Positions 1 through 11,100 of a DNA stretch of 64,000 nucleotides are shown here, one piece after another (the first letter of the stretch is position 1; every line of letters begins with the position of its first letter). Origin of the DNA: Zizania palustris (Eukaryota; Streptophyta; Magnoliopsida; Poales; Poaceae); contig JAAALK010000286.1 in the NCBI GenBank assembly GCA_019279435.1, positions 46,707,457-46,771,456 on the forward strand, read 5' to 3'. The position numbers and the translations under genes are program-made. The notes beneath the pieces were generated by a model, which made no database searches, was not told the DNA's origin, and saw only the letters and a list, made by a program, of their open reading frames with translations.

Positions 1-45
1 ATAGTTTCTATCTTTAGCATATCCACTATTGGCCTTTCCTAGTGC

Positions 46-54
46 TATAAAAAG
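46..54 (+). promoter_or_regulatory. TATA box of defensin-like copy 1
   Basis: TATAAAAAG lies 52 bp upstream of the first ATG of the small secreted-peptide gene. The same motif and spacing occur before the second copy (3079-3087), in a strongly conserved upstream block. Confidence 0.6.
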
Positions 55-97
55 ATATGTAGCATGAGTATTGTCTTACTACCCTCAAGTTGTAAGA

Positions 98-460
98 ATG
101 GCTTGTAAGATAGCAATAGTTCTGTACTTGTTCATGTTGGTGCTCCTCTTTTCCCATGGTAAGTGATCGATATTGATACTATTTGGCCATAAAACAGGCA
201 TTTTGGAATACATGAAATTAAAATGTGTGTGTATTTCTATAATTGTTTTATTGGATAAATGTTTTTCTTTCATATAAAATAGGTACAATGCTGACATCCC
301 TGACTGCAAGGAGGAACGTGCACCCGCTATGACTGGATGTCGAGATCAATTGAGTTGTTTACATGTTTGCCGACAAAATGGCTACCAGAGTGGGCATTGT
401 CGTAGTGATAATACTCCAGATTCCCATTGCTACTGTTACAATTGCTTTGAAGAGAACTAG
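98..460 (+). pseudogene. Defensin-like (DEFL) cysteine-rich secreted peptide, copy 1, frameshifted
   Basis: Two-exon layout typical of plant defensin-like/SCRL genes. Exon 1 (98-158) encodes a hydrophobic signal peptide starting MACKIAIVLYLFMLVLL. A canonical GT-AG intron follows (159-282, donor gtaagt, acceptor aaatag). Exon 2 (283-460) encodes the mature cysteine-rich part, with a conserved stop at 458-460. In the ancestral frame the mature domain has spaced cysteines ending in a GHC and a CYC-x2-C motif. Against the second copy (3131), exon 2 lacks one base near 287-289, so translation from exon 1 would hit a stop within about 16 codons. The rest of exon 2 keeps the cysteine frame, so decay looks recent. 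The family assignment rests on cysteine pattern and architecture only; I cannot name a subfamily. Confidence 0.6.
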
Positions 461-644
461 GTTGCTCAGAGCAAATTATTGTCACTCGGCTATTTAACTT
501 GGCTACCATAAGTTCATAAACGGATGTATACCACCATTTAAACTTTAGAATTCTTAGTGAAGTCATTTTTCTTTGCATTTGGATATGTTGGTGGTAATTG
601 ATAAAACAAATAAATAATATTACTTATAATTGCTATGACTATTG

Positions 645-905
645 TACAAATATAAGAAGCTATTAAGTTATAGCTTAAATGATAACCAACAAGATTATAT
701 TTAACTATATATATATACTCATTCCAAAGTAGAAATTAATTATTAATTAATAGTCGCCATTTCGAGGATATTCACTCCATGGGAGTGTTGGTCATTCGAG
801 ATGATATAAACTGACCCTTGTCTTCCTACCCTCTTCAAAGACAATATATTTTTATTTGTACCTAGATATGTTGGTCATGATCAATATAACCAATAGATGA
901 TGTTA
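645..905 (+). pseudogene. Promoter plus decayed exon-1 relic of a third defensin-like copy
   Basis: This stretch aligns by eye to the upstream region of the intact-looking copies (2930-3130) and to 4223-4490. It has the same pyrimidine/TA-rich block, a TATA-like gatataaactg, and a degenerate counterpart of exon 1 where the bases around tgtacctagatatgttggt match the signal-peptide codons of the real genes. No open frame remains and no exon 2 follows. Confidence 0.45.
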
Positions 906-1889
906 GCAAAAAGTTGCCATGAACATAAATTTTTATTATACCACTTATAAAAGAATCTAATGATTTTAGTAAAAAAAGAAACTGAATATTTTGTTGTTGC
1001 CATTAGCACAATCCAGATTTTGCTTCTGCCACTTTCGTATAGCATGTTTCCGTATTGCCACCAAGTGTCAAAATTCTTGTTCAAAAACGCCATTGATGCT
1101 AAATATTATCACTTAAGCCTCTGCAAGGGCATAATTTTCCGTTTTGCTCTTGTATGGTGTGCTACAATTAATTCAACTTTCTCTAGGGAAAAAATGCTTG
1201 GTTGGTTTTCCGCAATCTCTCTCTTATAAATAACATAATCTTAGCAATATAATACTTCTTTGCACATATGTAGATAAAAAATACCGACACATTAAATCAG
1301 AAATAATATAATAGAACATGTGTCATAAATAAATAGTTGTGATGACTTTGTTTTTGTTAAAAATATAGCGTCAAGTTTTTTTATGAATCGATAAATTTTG
1401 TCATATACAACTAGTTTCATGGTGGGGGATTGGAAATAGGGGATAGAGCCTAGAAGGAGGAGAGGATTATACATAAAAGGGGTCAGCTCGATAGAGAAGA
1501 GGAAGGAGAATGAGATGGGATGCTCACCATGGTGATTCGACGAGTGATAGCGGTGGCATGTGCGAAGGTGTGGTGACAATCGATAGGGTGTGGTGAATAC
1601 AATAGATTGGAAATGGGTATAGCAGATAGGGGGAAGGAGTGTTCATGAGCAGCAAGTGGCCAGCCACTTTGGCAACCACCAAAGATGAAGAAAAGAAACA
1701 CAAAATCAACAGCTCAATTATCTAGGCTAGCTGGCCAGAAGAAGAAAAATTAGAAGATTGTAGTGAAAGATATGCACATAAACAAACGGATTTTCCTGGT
1801 AATTTTTGTTCAGATAAACTTAGTTTTAATTGAAGTCTGAAAATAAATATCATAGGGGTTTTTGCAAGTAGTTTGCAGTTTTGAAGTCT
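906..1889. other. Intergenic, no gene seen
   Basis: A+T-rich sequence without a credible coding frame, signal peptide or splice structure. Short open frames on both strands have no recognisable motif. Confidence 0.5.
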
Positions 1890-1972
1890 AGGTGGCATGC
1901 CACATCGGCAAAATATGCTTATGTGGATACTTAAGAAGACAAATGACTCACTTAACTCACATTAGCGACTTA

Positions 1973-2382
1973 CTCCCTTCGGTTCACAAAAAGAAGTCGT
2001 TTTGGACATGGTATCAAATACTAAGGAGCAATTAATTAGTGTATGATTTCCATGATTGTCCATATTAAATAGGGTTAATTTTTTTCATGTCATTACAATT
2101 TTTGCGGTTTGCCAATATGTCATCGATGTGTCACTGACAGATGGGGGCCGCCACAGTCACTGACAGTGGCATATAAGTAATTTATGAAAATTATAATGTC
2201 CATGTGAGTAATTTTCCCTATTAAATATAATGTGGGATTAAACATAGCACAAGAAACGAGAAAGAAGTAGTACTACATGAGGGGTATAGTTGTCCAAAAT
2301 ACACAATAAAATACAAAACGACTTGGTTTAGTCAACTCTTAATACAACCCTAAAACGACTTCCTTTTGTGAACTAGAGGGAG
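1973..2382. mobile_element. Stowaway-like MITE with TA target duplication
   Basis: Terminal inverted repeats of about 30 bp start with ctccctt/ctccctc and continue with ggttcacaaaa-gaagtcgtttt on one side and its reverse complement on the other. TA dinucleotides flank both ends (1971-1972 and 2383-2384). The ctccct terminus and TA duplication are hallmarks of Stowaway/Tc1-mariner MITEs in grasses. About 147 bp of its length is a second, nested MITE (2072-2218). Confidence 0.8.
2072..2218 (+). mobile_element. Mutator-type MITE, family M, copy 1 (nested in Stowaway)
   Basis: A 147-bp element from gggttaatttttt to gagtaattttccc, with imperfect terminal inverted repeats. It is flanked by a perfect 9-bp duplication, tattaaata (2063-2071 and 2219-2227). 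Nine-base target duplications are typical of Mutator-like elements. The body carries a conserved core around cagatgggggccgccacag. Two more copies are at 18476 and 35819. Confidence 0.85.
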
Positions 2383-2460
2383 TATATATGTAGTTTTGAA
2401 GTAGAGTGGCCTAGATGACACAACTAGAAAAATTGGATGACACATGATAGATTTTACTCT

Positions 2461-2929
2461 TTCTTTTTTATTTTATTACATAGAAATACCATCTTCCCTC
2501 AACCACGACACACTTCACTTTTTCCACTCTTTCTTTACTCATTCACGACATCCTCTCCTTCCCACCACTAGCTTCCATGGCGTTCAACTTCGAGTAACCT
2601 AGGATGAAGCAGTGACCTTAAACAATCGAAGGAGGCTTCGAAGTACTTGTTCATTATTATATTGCCTTGTTAAGGTTGAAGCATTTTCCCCCACAGTAAC
2701 TGTGATAATCAACTTGTCAGGACTGGTTACTTGACCTGGTTCGGTAGGATAACCCTGTCAAGTGAATAGGTTATCCATAACATGCACAAGAAAATAAAAT
2801 TGAATAAAATATCAATAAATTATATAAATATATCTAAAATAGGTTATAAATGATTATGTATCTTTTTTAAGAATAGATAATCATCTTCAATCACCAGCCA
2901 AACTATATCTTTCCATTTGCTTAGACATT
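2461..2929. other. Intergenic, no gene seen
   Basis: No credible coding frame or element boundary. A pyrimidine-rich stretch near 2490-2570 is the only compositional feature. Confidence 0.4.
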
Positions 2930-3078
2930 ACAATACAAGAAGGTATTAAGTTCCTACTTAAAAGACAACCAATATTATCATAAACTATGTCCAACAATGG
3001 TGATATATCAAAGTGACAATTAATTGTGAATTAATAGTTTCTATCTTTAGCATATCCACTATTGACCTTTTCTGGTGC

Positions 3079-3087
3079 TATAAAAAG
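3079..3087 (+). promoter_or_regulatory. TATA box of defensin-like copy 2
   Basis: TATAAAAAG lies 52 bp before the start codon at 3131. It matches the motif and spacing in front of copy 1. Confidence 0.6.
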
Positions 3088-3130
3088 ATATGTGGCATGA
3101 GCATTGCCTTACTACCCTTGAGTTGTAAGA

Positions 3131-3528
3131 ATGGCTTGTAAGATAGCAATAGTTATGTACTTGTTCATGTTGGTGCTCCTCTTTTCCCATGGTAAGTGCT
3201 CGATATTGATACTCTTTGGCCATAAAAATGGCATTTTAGAATACATGAAATTAAAATGTTTGTGTATTTCTATAATTGTTTTATTGGATAAATGTTTTTG
3301 TTTCATATAAAATAGGTACAAGTGCTGACAACCCTAACTGCAAGGAGGAACGTGCACCCGCTATGACTAGGATGTCAAGATCAATTTACTTGCTCACAAG
3401 TTTGCCGACAAAATGGCTACCAGAGTGGGCATTGCCGTAGTGATAAGACTCCAGATTCCCATTGCTACTGTTACAGTTGCTTAGAAGACAACGAGGTTGC
3501 TCAGAGCAAATTGTTGTCACTGAGCTAG
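3131..3528 (+). pseudogene. Defensin-like (DEFL) cysteine-rich secreted peptide, copy 2, frameshifted
   Basis: Second tandem copy with the same two-exon plan. Exon 1 is 3131-3191 (signal peptide beginning MACKIAIVMYLF), the intron is 3192-3315 (gtaagt...aatag), then exon 2. Relative to copy 1 it keeps the base that copy 1 lost, but has one extra base near 3369 (actagg versus actgg). The reading frame leaves the cysteine frame there and stops at 3438-3440. In the undisturbed downstream frame the GHC and CYC-x2-C motifs persist, with the family stop at 3526-3528. The C-terminus is longer than in copy 1 because the stop has moved. The two copies carry different single-base lesions, so they decayed independently after duplication, unless one is a sequencing error. 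Confidence 0.6.
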
Positions 3529-3692
3529 CTAGTTAACTTGTCTACCATAAGTTCATAATTGGATGTATACCACCATTTAAACTTTGGAATTCTTAATGAA
3601 GTCATTTTTCTTTGCATTTGGATATGTTGTGGTAATTGATAAAACAAATAAATAATATTACTTATAATTGTGCTATGACTATGGTACAAATA

Positions 3693-4219
3693 GATGACCA
3701 TATATATTACTCCGTACTTGTTAAAAGAACCTAACAGTGATTATGGTTGTTGAATGCCACCCCTTCTATATTTTCTATGTTTTTTTCTGTATTTTAAAAA
3801 AAAAACTAGTTAGATCAGTTTAGTCAGCCTTAGATGAAATCTTTTCTTCTACCATGGATGACAACAGAATCAATCTACTTGATTTGGTAGAAATTAAAAA
3901 ACAAGATAGACCCTGTATGGAAACTCTAGCAGTGCTAGAGATTAGAGTTAAATTGTAGATAGACCCAGCCCCACCGTTTTTTCTCGAAGCAGAAGATGTA
4001 GCTGGTGAGAGGCTCCGCAGCGGGAGTCTCCACCCACTGAGTCGTAGCTCAGGTCATGTGCAAGTACTAGTGACTAAATTTGAGAGAAATATAAATAAAT
4101 TATCTAAATGTCAACGACTATCCAAAACAAGGTACAACCATTTGTTTTGTTTTGAAGAATCACATCATCATCCTCAAACAATGTATAATGAAACTTTTTT
4201 ATTTTCCTAGGTGTGTACA
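3693..4219. other. About 0.53 kb insertion relative to duplicated unit 1
   Basis: Unit 1 runs uninterrupted through gtacaaatataagaag near 640-655. In unit 2 the same sequence is split after caaata (about 3687-3692) and resumes after another caaata just before 4226. The direct hexamer suggests an insertion, but I see no clear terminal repeats, so its class is unknown. Confidence 0.4.
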
Positions 4220-4222
4220 TTC

Positions 4223-4490
4223 AAATATAAGAAGCTATTAAGTTATAGCTTAAATGATAACCAACATGATTATCTTCAACTATATATATATATATGATCA
4301 TTCCAAAGTATCAATTAATTATTAATTAATAGTCGTTCCAGATATTCACTTTGTGGGAGTACTGTTGGTCGCTCCAGATGATATAATTAACTGACCCTTG
4401 CCTTCCTACCCTCTTCAAAGACAATATAATATTTTTCTTTGTACCTTCCTATGTTGGGCATGATCAATATAATCAATAGATGATGCTAGC
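4223..4490 (+). pseudogene. Promoter plus decayed exon-1 relic of a fourth defensin-like copy
   Basis: Highly similar to 645-905, including the TA-rich run, the TATA-like gatataattaactg, the cttcctaccctcttcaaag leader and the degenerate exon-1 tail. No coding frame and no exon 2 follow; the sequence diverges after about 4490. Confidence 0.45.
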
Positions 4491-4843
4491 ATGGAGAAGT
4501 GTTGTTTGTGATCGTAAAATTATTTTATTTGATCCAAAAATCCAGAATTTTTTTTGAGACAATTTATAGCATGGAGAATTTAATAAAAAATAACATGTTA
4601 CAATTTATTTAAAAAATAGGGCCACAATTTAGCTTGTTAATGCCTTTATATATCATAAATAAATTCTAAAAATGTATTTTTTATTTTTAAATTGTCTGGA
4701 AAATCAAGACGTTACACCGAGACAACACCAGCGCAAATTTTTATCAACCAACTAAGAAGAACAAAAATTGAGAATGAAAAAAATTCTTAAGGCCAGCCGA
4801 CCTTCCAATTAGCCCAATTAGCTGGGAAGTTTATTTTCCTTTT

Positions 4844-5001
4844 GAGTAAAATCAAGTGGGTCATCCAACTTATTTAGTTATGTATTTAGGTCACTAGTCT
4901 ACTTTAAAACTACACATACAAGCCACAAATAAGAGTTAAGTGAGTCATTTATCTTCTTAACTGTCCACATAAGCATATTTTCTCCATGTGGCATGCCACC
5001 T
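4844..5001 (-). repeat. Dispersed repeat R1, copy 2 (uninterrupted)
   Basis: Reverse complement of the repeat at 1890-2460, but without the MITEs. It acts as an empty-site reference for the Stowaway insertion at 1973. Confidence 0.6.
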
Positions 5002-5932
5002 AGAGTTCAAAATAAAGAATGGCATATTTTAGTTCTCACTCTATAGCATATAATAATATCACTTATGGCTATCCTTGTACATATCCTATTCTAGAAACTC
5101 TTCCTACTATGATATGTATATGAGTGTATGGATCCTCGGTTTTATTATATGTAATATAAAGAATGGGAAACCATTGTAGCTTAGTATAGAACGAAGTTGG
5201 GAGGAGTATAAAGCATGCATTCTTGCTTCACATGACTTATAACTGATTTCTACACTGAATACAACATCGCTTATAATTAGTGGAGTCGTCAATGATCAGT
5301 TGAAAATATTATATATGAAGTTGTGAACTATGGAATGTAATGTTGTCACTTATGAAGTGATGAAAAAATTGGTAATCGTGGCTAATTGGACTATGGCCGA
5401 GTAGAGATAAATCGGTTAATCGAGGAATTAACTAAATTAATTGGTCGACAATTAATCGGTCCATTCTTACTTAAATATGATTACTCCTAGCATTCGGCTA
5501 ACCCGGAGCAATGGTAGAGAGAATCAGTGGTGGTGTGTGCAGTACAAACCGATAAATGGACCGATTATCCAATAAATTAACTAGACAGGCGCCGATCACC
5601 GATTAATTGATCGGTTAAACAATGATTTGTCTGGTTTTTTATCGTTGCACTTGTGAATTTATGGTATTATAAGTTTCCATTTTTGCTCGAAAAACAATAA
5701 ATATCATGCCAAAACCTTAACAAAATGCATCAATAATTTGTATAACATTACAATAGTTTTTGTAGTTTTACAGTTTCCAAATTTTGCTAAAAATTGACCA
5801 GTCGATTTTTCTACCTAACCGGTTAATTATTGAGCTGGTACCGCTCAATAACCGCTAGTTGTTACCGATCCTAACAACTCAGTAATCACCCCTTAGTTAG
5901 ATATTTTGTGAAAATTGAAGCTATAAGAGTTT
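5002..5932. other. Intergenic, degenerate short-repeat region
   Basis: A+T-rich, with many scattered variants of ttaatcggt/accgattaa on both strands between about 5400 and 5870. This suggests an old, degraded repeat. No coding frame. Confidence 0.35.
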
Positions 5933-6290
5933 TCCTAAATAAGCCACTTTCCTAATCCATTTCCTAAATCGTCATTCATCTCTCTCAAATATAAGATTAG
6001 TTTGACAAATCCATATTTCTATTTGTACATATTTTTCTTGCATGTGCATTGTTTTTCTTCGTATGTGTTGTTATAAGTTGGATGATACACATATTTGAAT
6101 GCATTGTAGTTTTACATAAAATTTTACATATTTTAGACCATATTTGTAGGATTTAAAAAACCGGGATCAAGATTATAGGAAAACTATTGTATATTGATTA
6201 ATTTTTAGGAAGAGATAGAGTTTAGGATGATCCATATATGTGATTTAGGGACTAAAATTTAGGAGCTATTTTGAAGATGCTCTTACCATG
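5933..6290 (+). repeat. Dispersed repeat R2, copy 1
   Basis: Shares, in reverse orientation, a series of blocks with 30430-30760: the gtgtatcatcca / tggatgatacac core, the aaatatgtg stretch, the ctctcaaatata block and a terminal ggagctatttt/gatgctct motif. It looks like a degenerate MITE-like repeat. Confidence 0.4.
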
Positions 6291-7209
6291 CGGCAATCAG
6301 CTCTAAATGAGAGGTTACCATTTTCACGCAAACAGTTCGAATTCAAAATTTGGAAACTGAATTTTGACCAAACTGGTGCGGTTACTAAACCCCAAACAGT
6401 TTGGGGAACCCTAGTCTGGGTCCTTTATGTAGAACACTTGTGCAAAATCTGACAAGCATGAATGGTTGTTCTGTATATCAAGAAAGTTTGAGGTACATAT
6501 TTGTCAACCTTTATACCTCCCGGTAGTCGTACTCATTATTATCATAATAGAGAAATCTTCAAGTCACCATATTTAAGCTCCTACATCTCTTCGATGTATC
6601 CATTGTTAGCCTTCCTACTACTAGAGCGATCAAATGCATTAATATAAACAATATTGTTTTGGTTAGTTATCTTATTGTCTTTTGCTCTTGTATAAAATCG
6701 TGTATTCTTGAAATGTGTGAATGGTACTTGATAGGTCATTTGTGTTTGGTTCGAACGGAATGAGAAAAACTATGTAGTTGCAGATACAGAGCGATCAATA
6801 TTAACTATTTAAAGTATTTTTGAAAAGAACATTAACTCTACTCATAATAAAACTCTCTATAATATATAGAGAGAGAGCGGGATAGAGTGTGAAAACACTT
6901 TTTTTAAGAGACCCATGTCCTACCTCTAAACTATAAAGAACCAAAGGCATAAATCTCTCTTACTGCTAGGTCATGCTACCTGTGATCCATGTGTTGGTAA
7001 TAAATATTTTAATATGTGTGGTAAAATTATGTTAAAGAATGAAGCCTTAATTTAATATGGAATTGAGTTAAAAACTGATCAAGGAAATTGAAGCCATCAG
7101 TGCCCTATTTCTTTCTTCTTTTTCTATCTTATCTTCTCCACCTGCAATGAACAAGGATTGCTTTGGCCAATTAGACCAGGTTGTGTTATATGGTTTGTAT
7201 GCTTTAGCC
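6291..7209. other. Intergenic, no gene seen
   Basis: A+T-rich, no supported coding frame. A short (ga)n/(ata)n run occurs near 6860-6880. Confidence 0.4.
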
Positions 7210-7412
7210 AAAGATTAGAGGGGGTGTTTGTTTCCTTTAATCAAAAATTTAGTCTCATCACATCAAATGTTTAGATATTATTTTGGAGTATTAAATGTAA
7301 ACTATTTACAAAACATATTCATTATCAATGGATTCGCGAGACGAATCTAATTAGCCTAATTACATCATGATTTGACAATGTGATGCTACAGTAAACATTT
7401 GATCAACTATCA
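7210..7412 (+). mobile_element. Truncated MITE of family T (relative of 28136)
   Basis: Begins with gagggggtgtttg and keeps the conserved internal block (gcgagacgaatctaat, catgatttgacaatgtg, tgctacagtaaacatttg) found in the complete element at 28136-28479. The right half is missing. Confidence 0.55.
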
Positions 7413-8195
7413 TTTTTCCCTAAAACCCTTTGAACTGACCCACTACTGCCTTCAGGAACAACAAGTACGACTATGGTGCCTTCATGAACTACGACACAGC
7501 ATCTGACCCGAGCTCCACGCTCAGGAGCCCACGGAGTGAGCTCCCATCGATGGCCAGCAGACCTATGCGCCCTGCCCTCCCCATGTTGTGGATACGAAAT
7601 GGGTGCACGTAGCAAATAACTCCATGAACAGTTTGGATCTTCTGTGATAGAACAGGATTTTCTATGGCAGGAATTATTGTGCCCCAATCTGTGGTTGTTA
7701 AGGAACTTCTGCGTGTCAACGGAAAGGGCGGTCGGCAGTAGGGAGGCTTGGGCCGGTGGAATGGAACGGATCGGTAGCGATAGGGGGAACCGGCGGGTGG
7801 TGGTGGTCTACAGGCTTGCCTGCGAGGAGGACCGGTGGCGCGCAGGGAAGAATGGCGCTTGACGAGGGCCGTCGGCGTGGAGATGGCGCCCACACGACGA
7901 GCGGCCACATGGGTGAGCAGCGCCAAGTAAGGACGACAGCGTCCTCGTCATCATCCTCCCCTCCTGATCTTCGTCGCCGCCGCCCACATAGTCCTCATCC
8001 TTCTTGGGGACGGCGCCACCATCAGTGGGCGAAGGCAGCAGCTCCTCGCATGACTTGAGCGCCTTGGTTGCCTCGCCGAGGTGTCAAAGCATGGTCTACT
8101 CTAGGTAGGCTTTCGTGCGCACCGCAAGGTTGTCCTCCGCCTGCTCTTCCTCCGCTTACTTGCTCTGCTCCCTCTATCTCTATCTGCGACACACC
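7413..8195. other. G+C-rich region without a recognisable gene
   Basis: Composition rises sharply and open frames exist on both strands, but none shows a domain, and the frames disagree with one another. The CACTA element is inserted at its right edge; similar G+C-rich sequence resumes after 11412. It may be remnant gene or LTR-element sequence. Confidence 0.35.
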
Positions 8196-11100
8196 CACTA
8201 CCACAAAAATGGTATTTAGTGACGGGTCATAACGTATAGTAGCGACGGGCATATCCCCCATCACCCTTATCACGTCAGTAAAGCCCTATCATTAATGATG
8301 GGTAAATACCCATCACTAAAGGATCTCTCCAGTTCCCCTCCACTGTCCGGCATGCCCCCTTTTAGTGACAGGTAACCAATGTTATCCGTCACTAAAGGTC
8401 ATCTTTAGTGACGAGGAGTACTTTACACCCGTCACTATTGTGTTCTTTAGGGACGGGTCACCAATGTCACCCGTCACTAATGTTATGGTCATATTTTAAA
8501 AAATAATTATTTTTAGGTTATATCCTGAATAGGTCATATTAAGTGATGGGGAGTACTTTACACCCATCACTAATGTGCTCGTTACTGACGGGTGATTATT
8601 ATCACCCGTCACTAATAATATGGTCATTTTCAAAAAAAAAATTGTAGGATACATCCTGAATCATATCCAGGATTTGAAAGCCAATATATGCAATATCCAA
8701 AGCACATCGTAAACAATATCACAGAGGATTTATTACAAAATTAGTATCACATATATTAACTTTTAACTCGTTATCTCGAAGAAAATGGCTAAAACAAAGA
8801 GCACAAGACGGTTTCATGGCTTTTGAATAGCTAATAGCTAACCTATAGTGATATCGAGAGCTTGAATAGTATCATATCACTATCCAAGCTTCCACCACCA
8901 CCATGGACAGCTTAAACAGAAGCCTAGTGGGTAGTAGCAGGAGCACCATGGTAGCGTCTGGGCAAGAGCACCACCGTGAATAGTCATGCCAACTTCGAAT
9001 GCGTTATCTCGAAGAAATTGGCTAAGACCATCAATTATCTCAGAAAAATTGGCTAAAAGTAGTAGGTCAGTTTACCCTGTAATAATAAAATGAAAATAAA
9101 GTTAGCAACGATGGACGGTGCATTTGGACGGGGAAGAGGAGGGGGATGATGACCTTAGAAGGAGGATGAGGAGGATGTAACCAAGGTGGCGGCGAGTAGG
9201 GCAGCCACGCGCGCCGATGGTACATGTCACTAGGAGCGGCGAAGAGAACGATGAAGGCGACAGTGGCGGTGGGAGTTAGGGTTAGGATTGAGTGAAATGA
9301 AAGCCTAGCGATTCACTTCGGTTCCCCGCCTATTTATAAGAGGGAGGAGTCATCAATAATGGTTGGTAATTACCATCCATCGCTGATGATGTAGGGGCCT
9401 TTAGTGATGGATATAGCTAAAACCCGTCACTACAGAATCAACCTTTAGTGATAGGTAACAATGTTCACCCGTCACTAAACTATCTATTAGTGATTGTTGA
9501 TTATTATTACTCGTCACTAATGTTATGGTCTTTTTGAAAACAAAAATAATAGTTTTTAGGCTACTACTTGAATCAAACCTAGGATTTGGCAACCAATATT
9601 TCAAAACACATCACAGACAATTTTTAGGCTGCAACTTGAATCAAAGCCAGGATTTGACAGCCAACATATCACAGACAATTTATCACAGACAATTTATTAC
9701 GGAATACATATAATTCATCACAAAATATTTATAACCTAATATTGCAACATACCCCAAGTTTATAGTACATACATTATAACCTCAATTGCATCATTATTGA
9801 TGTTGAAATGTAAGGTGCACACTGTGCCAACTTCTAACGAGTTGTCGCTAAGAAATTGGCCAAAACCGGTAGTTAGATAGCACCGTACATTCGTCACTTT
9901 ATGCACCGCAATTGGGACTACATCAGACCCTACTGCTGCCACCTGAATCTCAGTGGTCTAATGGTGTAGGTGATGTGTGATATACTTTTCACAATACTAC
10001 CTTAAAAAGTACTATAAAATAAAATTTAAACAAAGCTATTAGAGAAGGCTATTTGTATAGACCAACTGCATGTGCAAATAACTTATCACCGACTTCTTAT
10101 TGATGATCGTGTTATTTATTGTGCAGACATATAACTGATTTTTGGAGAATAACCTGTCGAGATGTCTTGCAGAAGAGCCTTCATTACTGGAGTTACATCT
10201 GTTGGATTGCCAAAATAATAGATGTGCTTCAATTGGTCCATTTGGTCGGTGTCGACCTCCTTGGCTATCTGCTTCCCCTTCATGTTTGCAACATTGCTAA
10301 GACCCTCCCTTGACATTATAAGAAACCATGATAAGAACATAAACAAAAGATGTGCATGTATAGTAATGTCGCTTCTCTATGCATACCACTATCGTCGTTG
10401 TCCTCTACTTTAATGGTCATTGGGGTCTTCTCATCACCAAAGTTAGTGTAGAATTTTGCCATAACAGTCAATGGGACATGTATCATTGTTATTACCAAAT
10501 AATCCCCTTGTGTTAGGCCACCTCTTCGGCTAAATTCATGCCACCCTTTGTGGAGGCATATCGTACTTGTCGCCCCCACAGCTCACAATCTCAACCTTAG
10601 TGTTACACCCATCTTTTGTCATTATTTTGAGGGTGTCGCCAGCACGAATGTTATTGACCTCACAAAATCTTTTTGATAAATACTACAATAGTAACAGATG
10701 TGCTTCAGTTTGTTAACACAATAAACAGGACATGTGATGTACAAAAAACTATAACTAAACTCGGTGATTCCCACCGTGAACTAGATGATTAATCTTTATT
10801 AAGCAACTATCAGAAACATAGGTTGGTATTTATAGATCGTTTGTAATCCTTGCCATATCCCTAAGTCACAAATTCAATAAACAAATTTTGGATAAATGAT
10901 TTTATAAACTGAAATTTAATAGTAAGCATGAACAAACTTACAAGAATGAGAATGCGACCGAGGTGCGGAGGCATGGGCGACGGAGCGGCGAGGAGCACAA
11001 CGATTCACTTCGGTGACCTATTTATTTATTAGTGGGAGTCATTAGTGATGGATGATTAAGTCCTTTAGTGACGGATGGAAATATAACTCATCACAATAGG

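Larger units (their letters stand above)
1890..2460 (+). repeat. Dispersed repeat R1, copy 1 (interrupted by a Stowaway-type MITE)
   Basis: The two outer parts (1890-1972 and 2383-2460) match, in reverse complement, the continuous stretch 4844-5001. Shared landmarks are aggtggcatgccacat, atatgcttatgtgga, a block around tgactcacttaactc, and tgtagtttt further on. The match is interrupted exactly where the Stowaway-type element sits. I do not recognise the repeat family. Confidence 0.6.

Noticed and set aside
7403..8273. Several open frames suggesting a gene before the CACTA element
   Set aside because: Frames on both strands overlap, have no domain and no consistent splice sites. High GC alone explains them.
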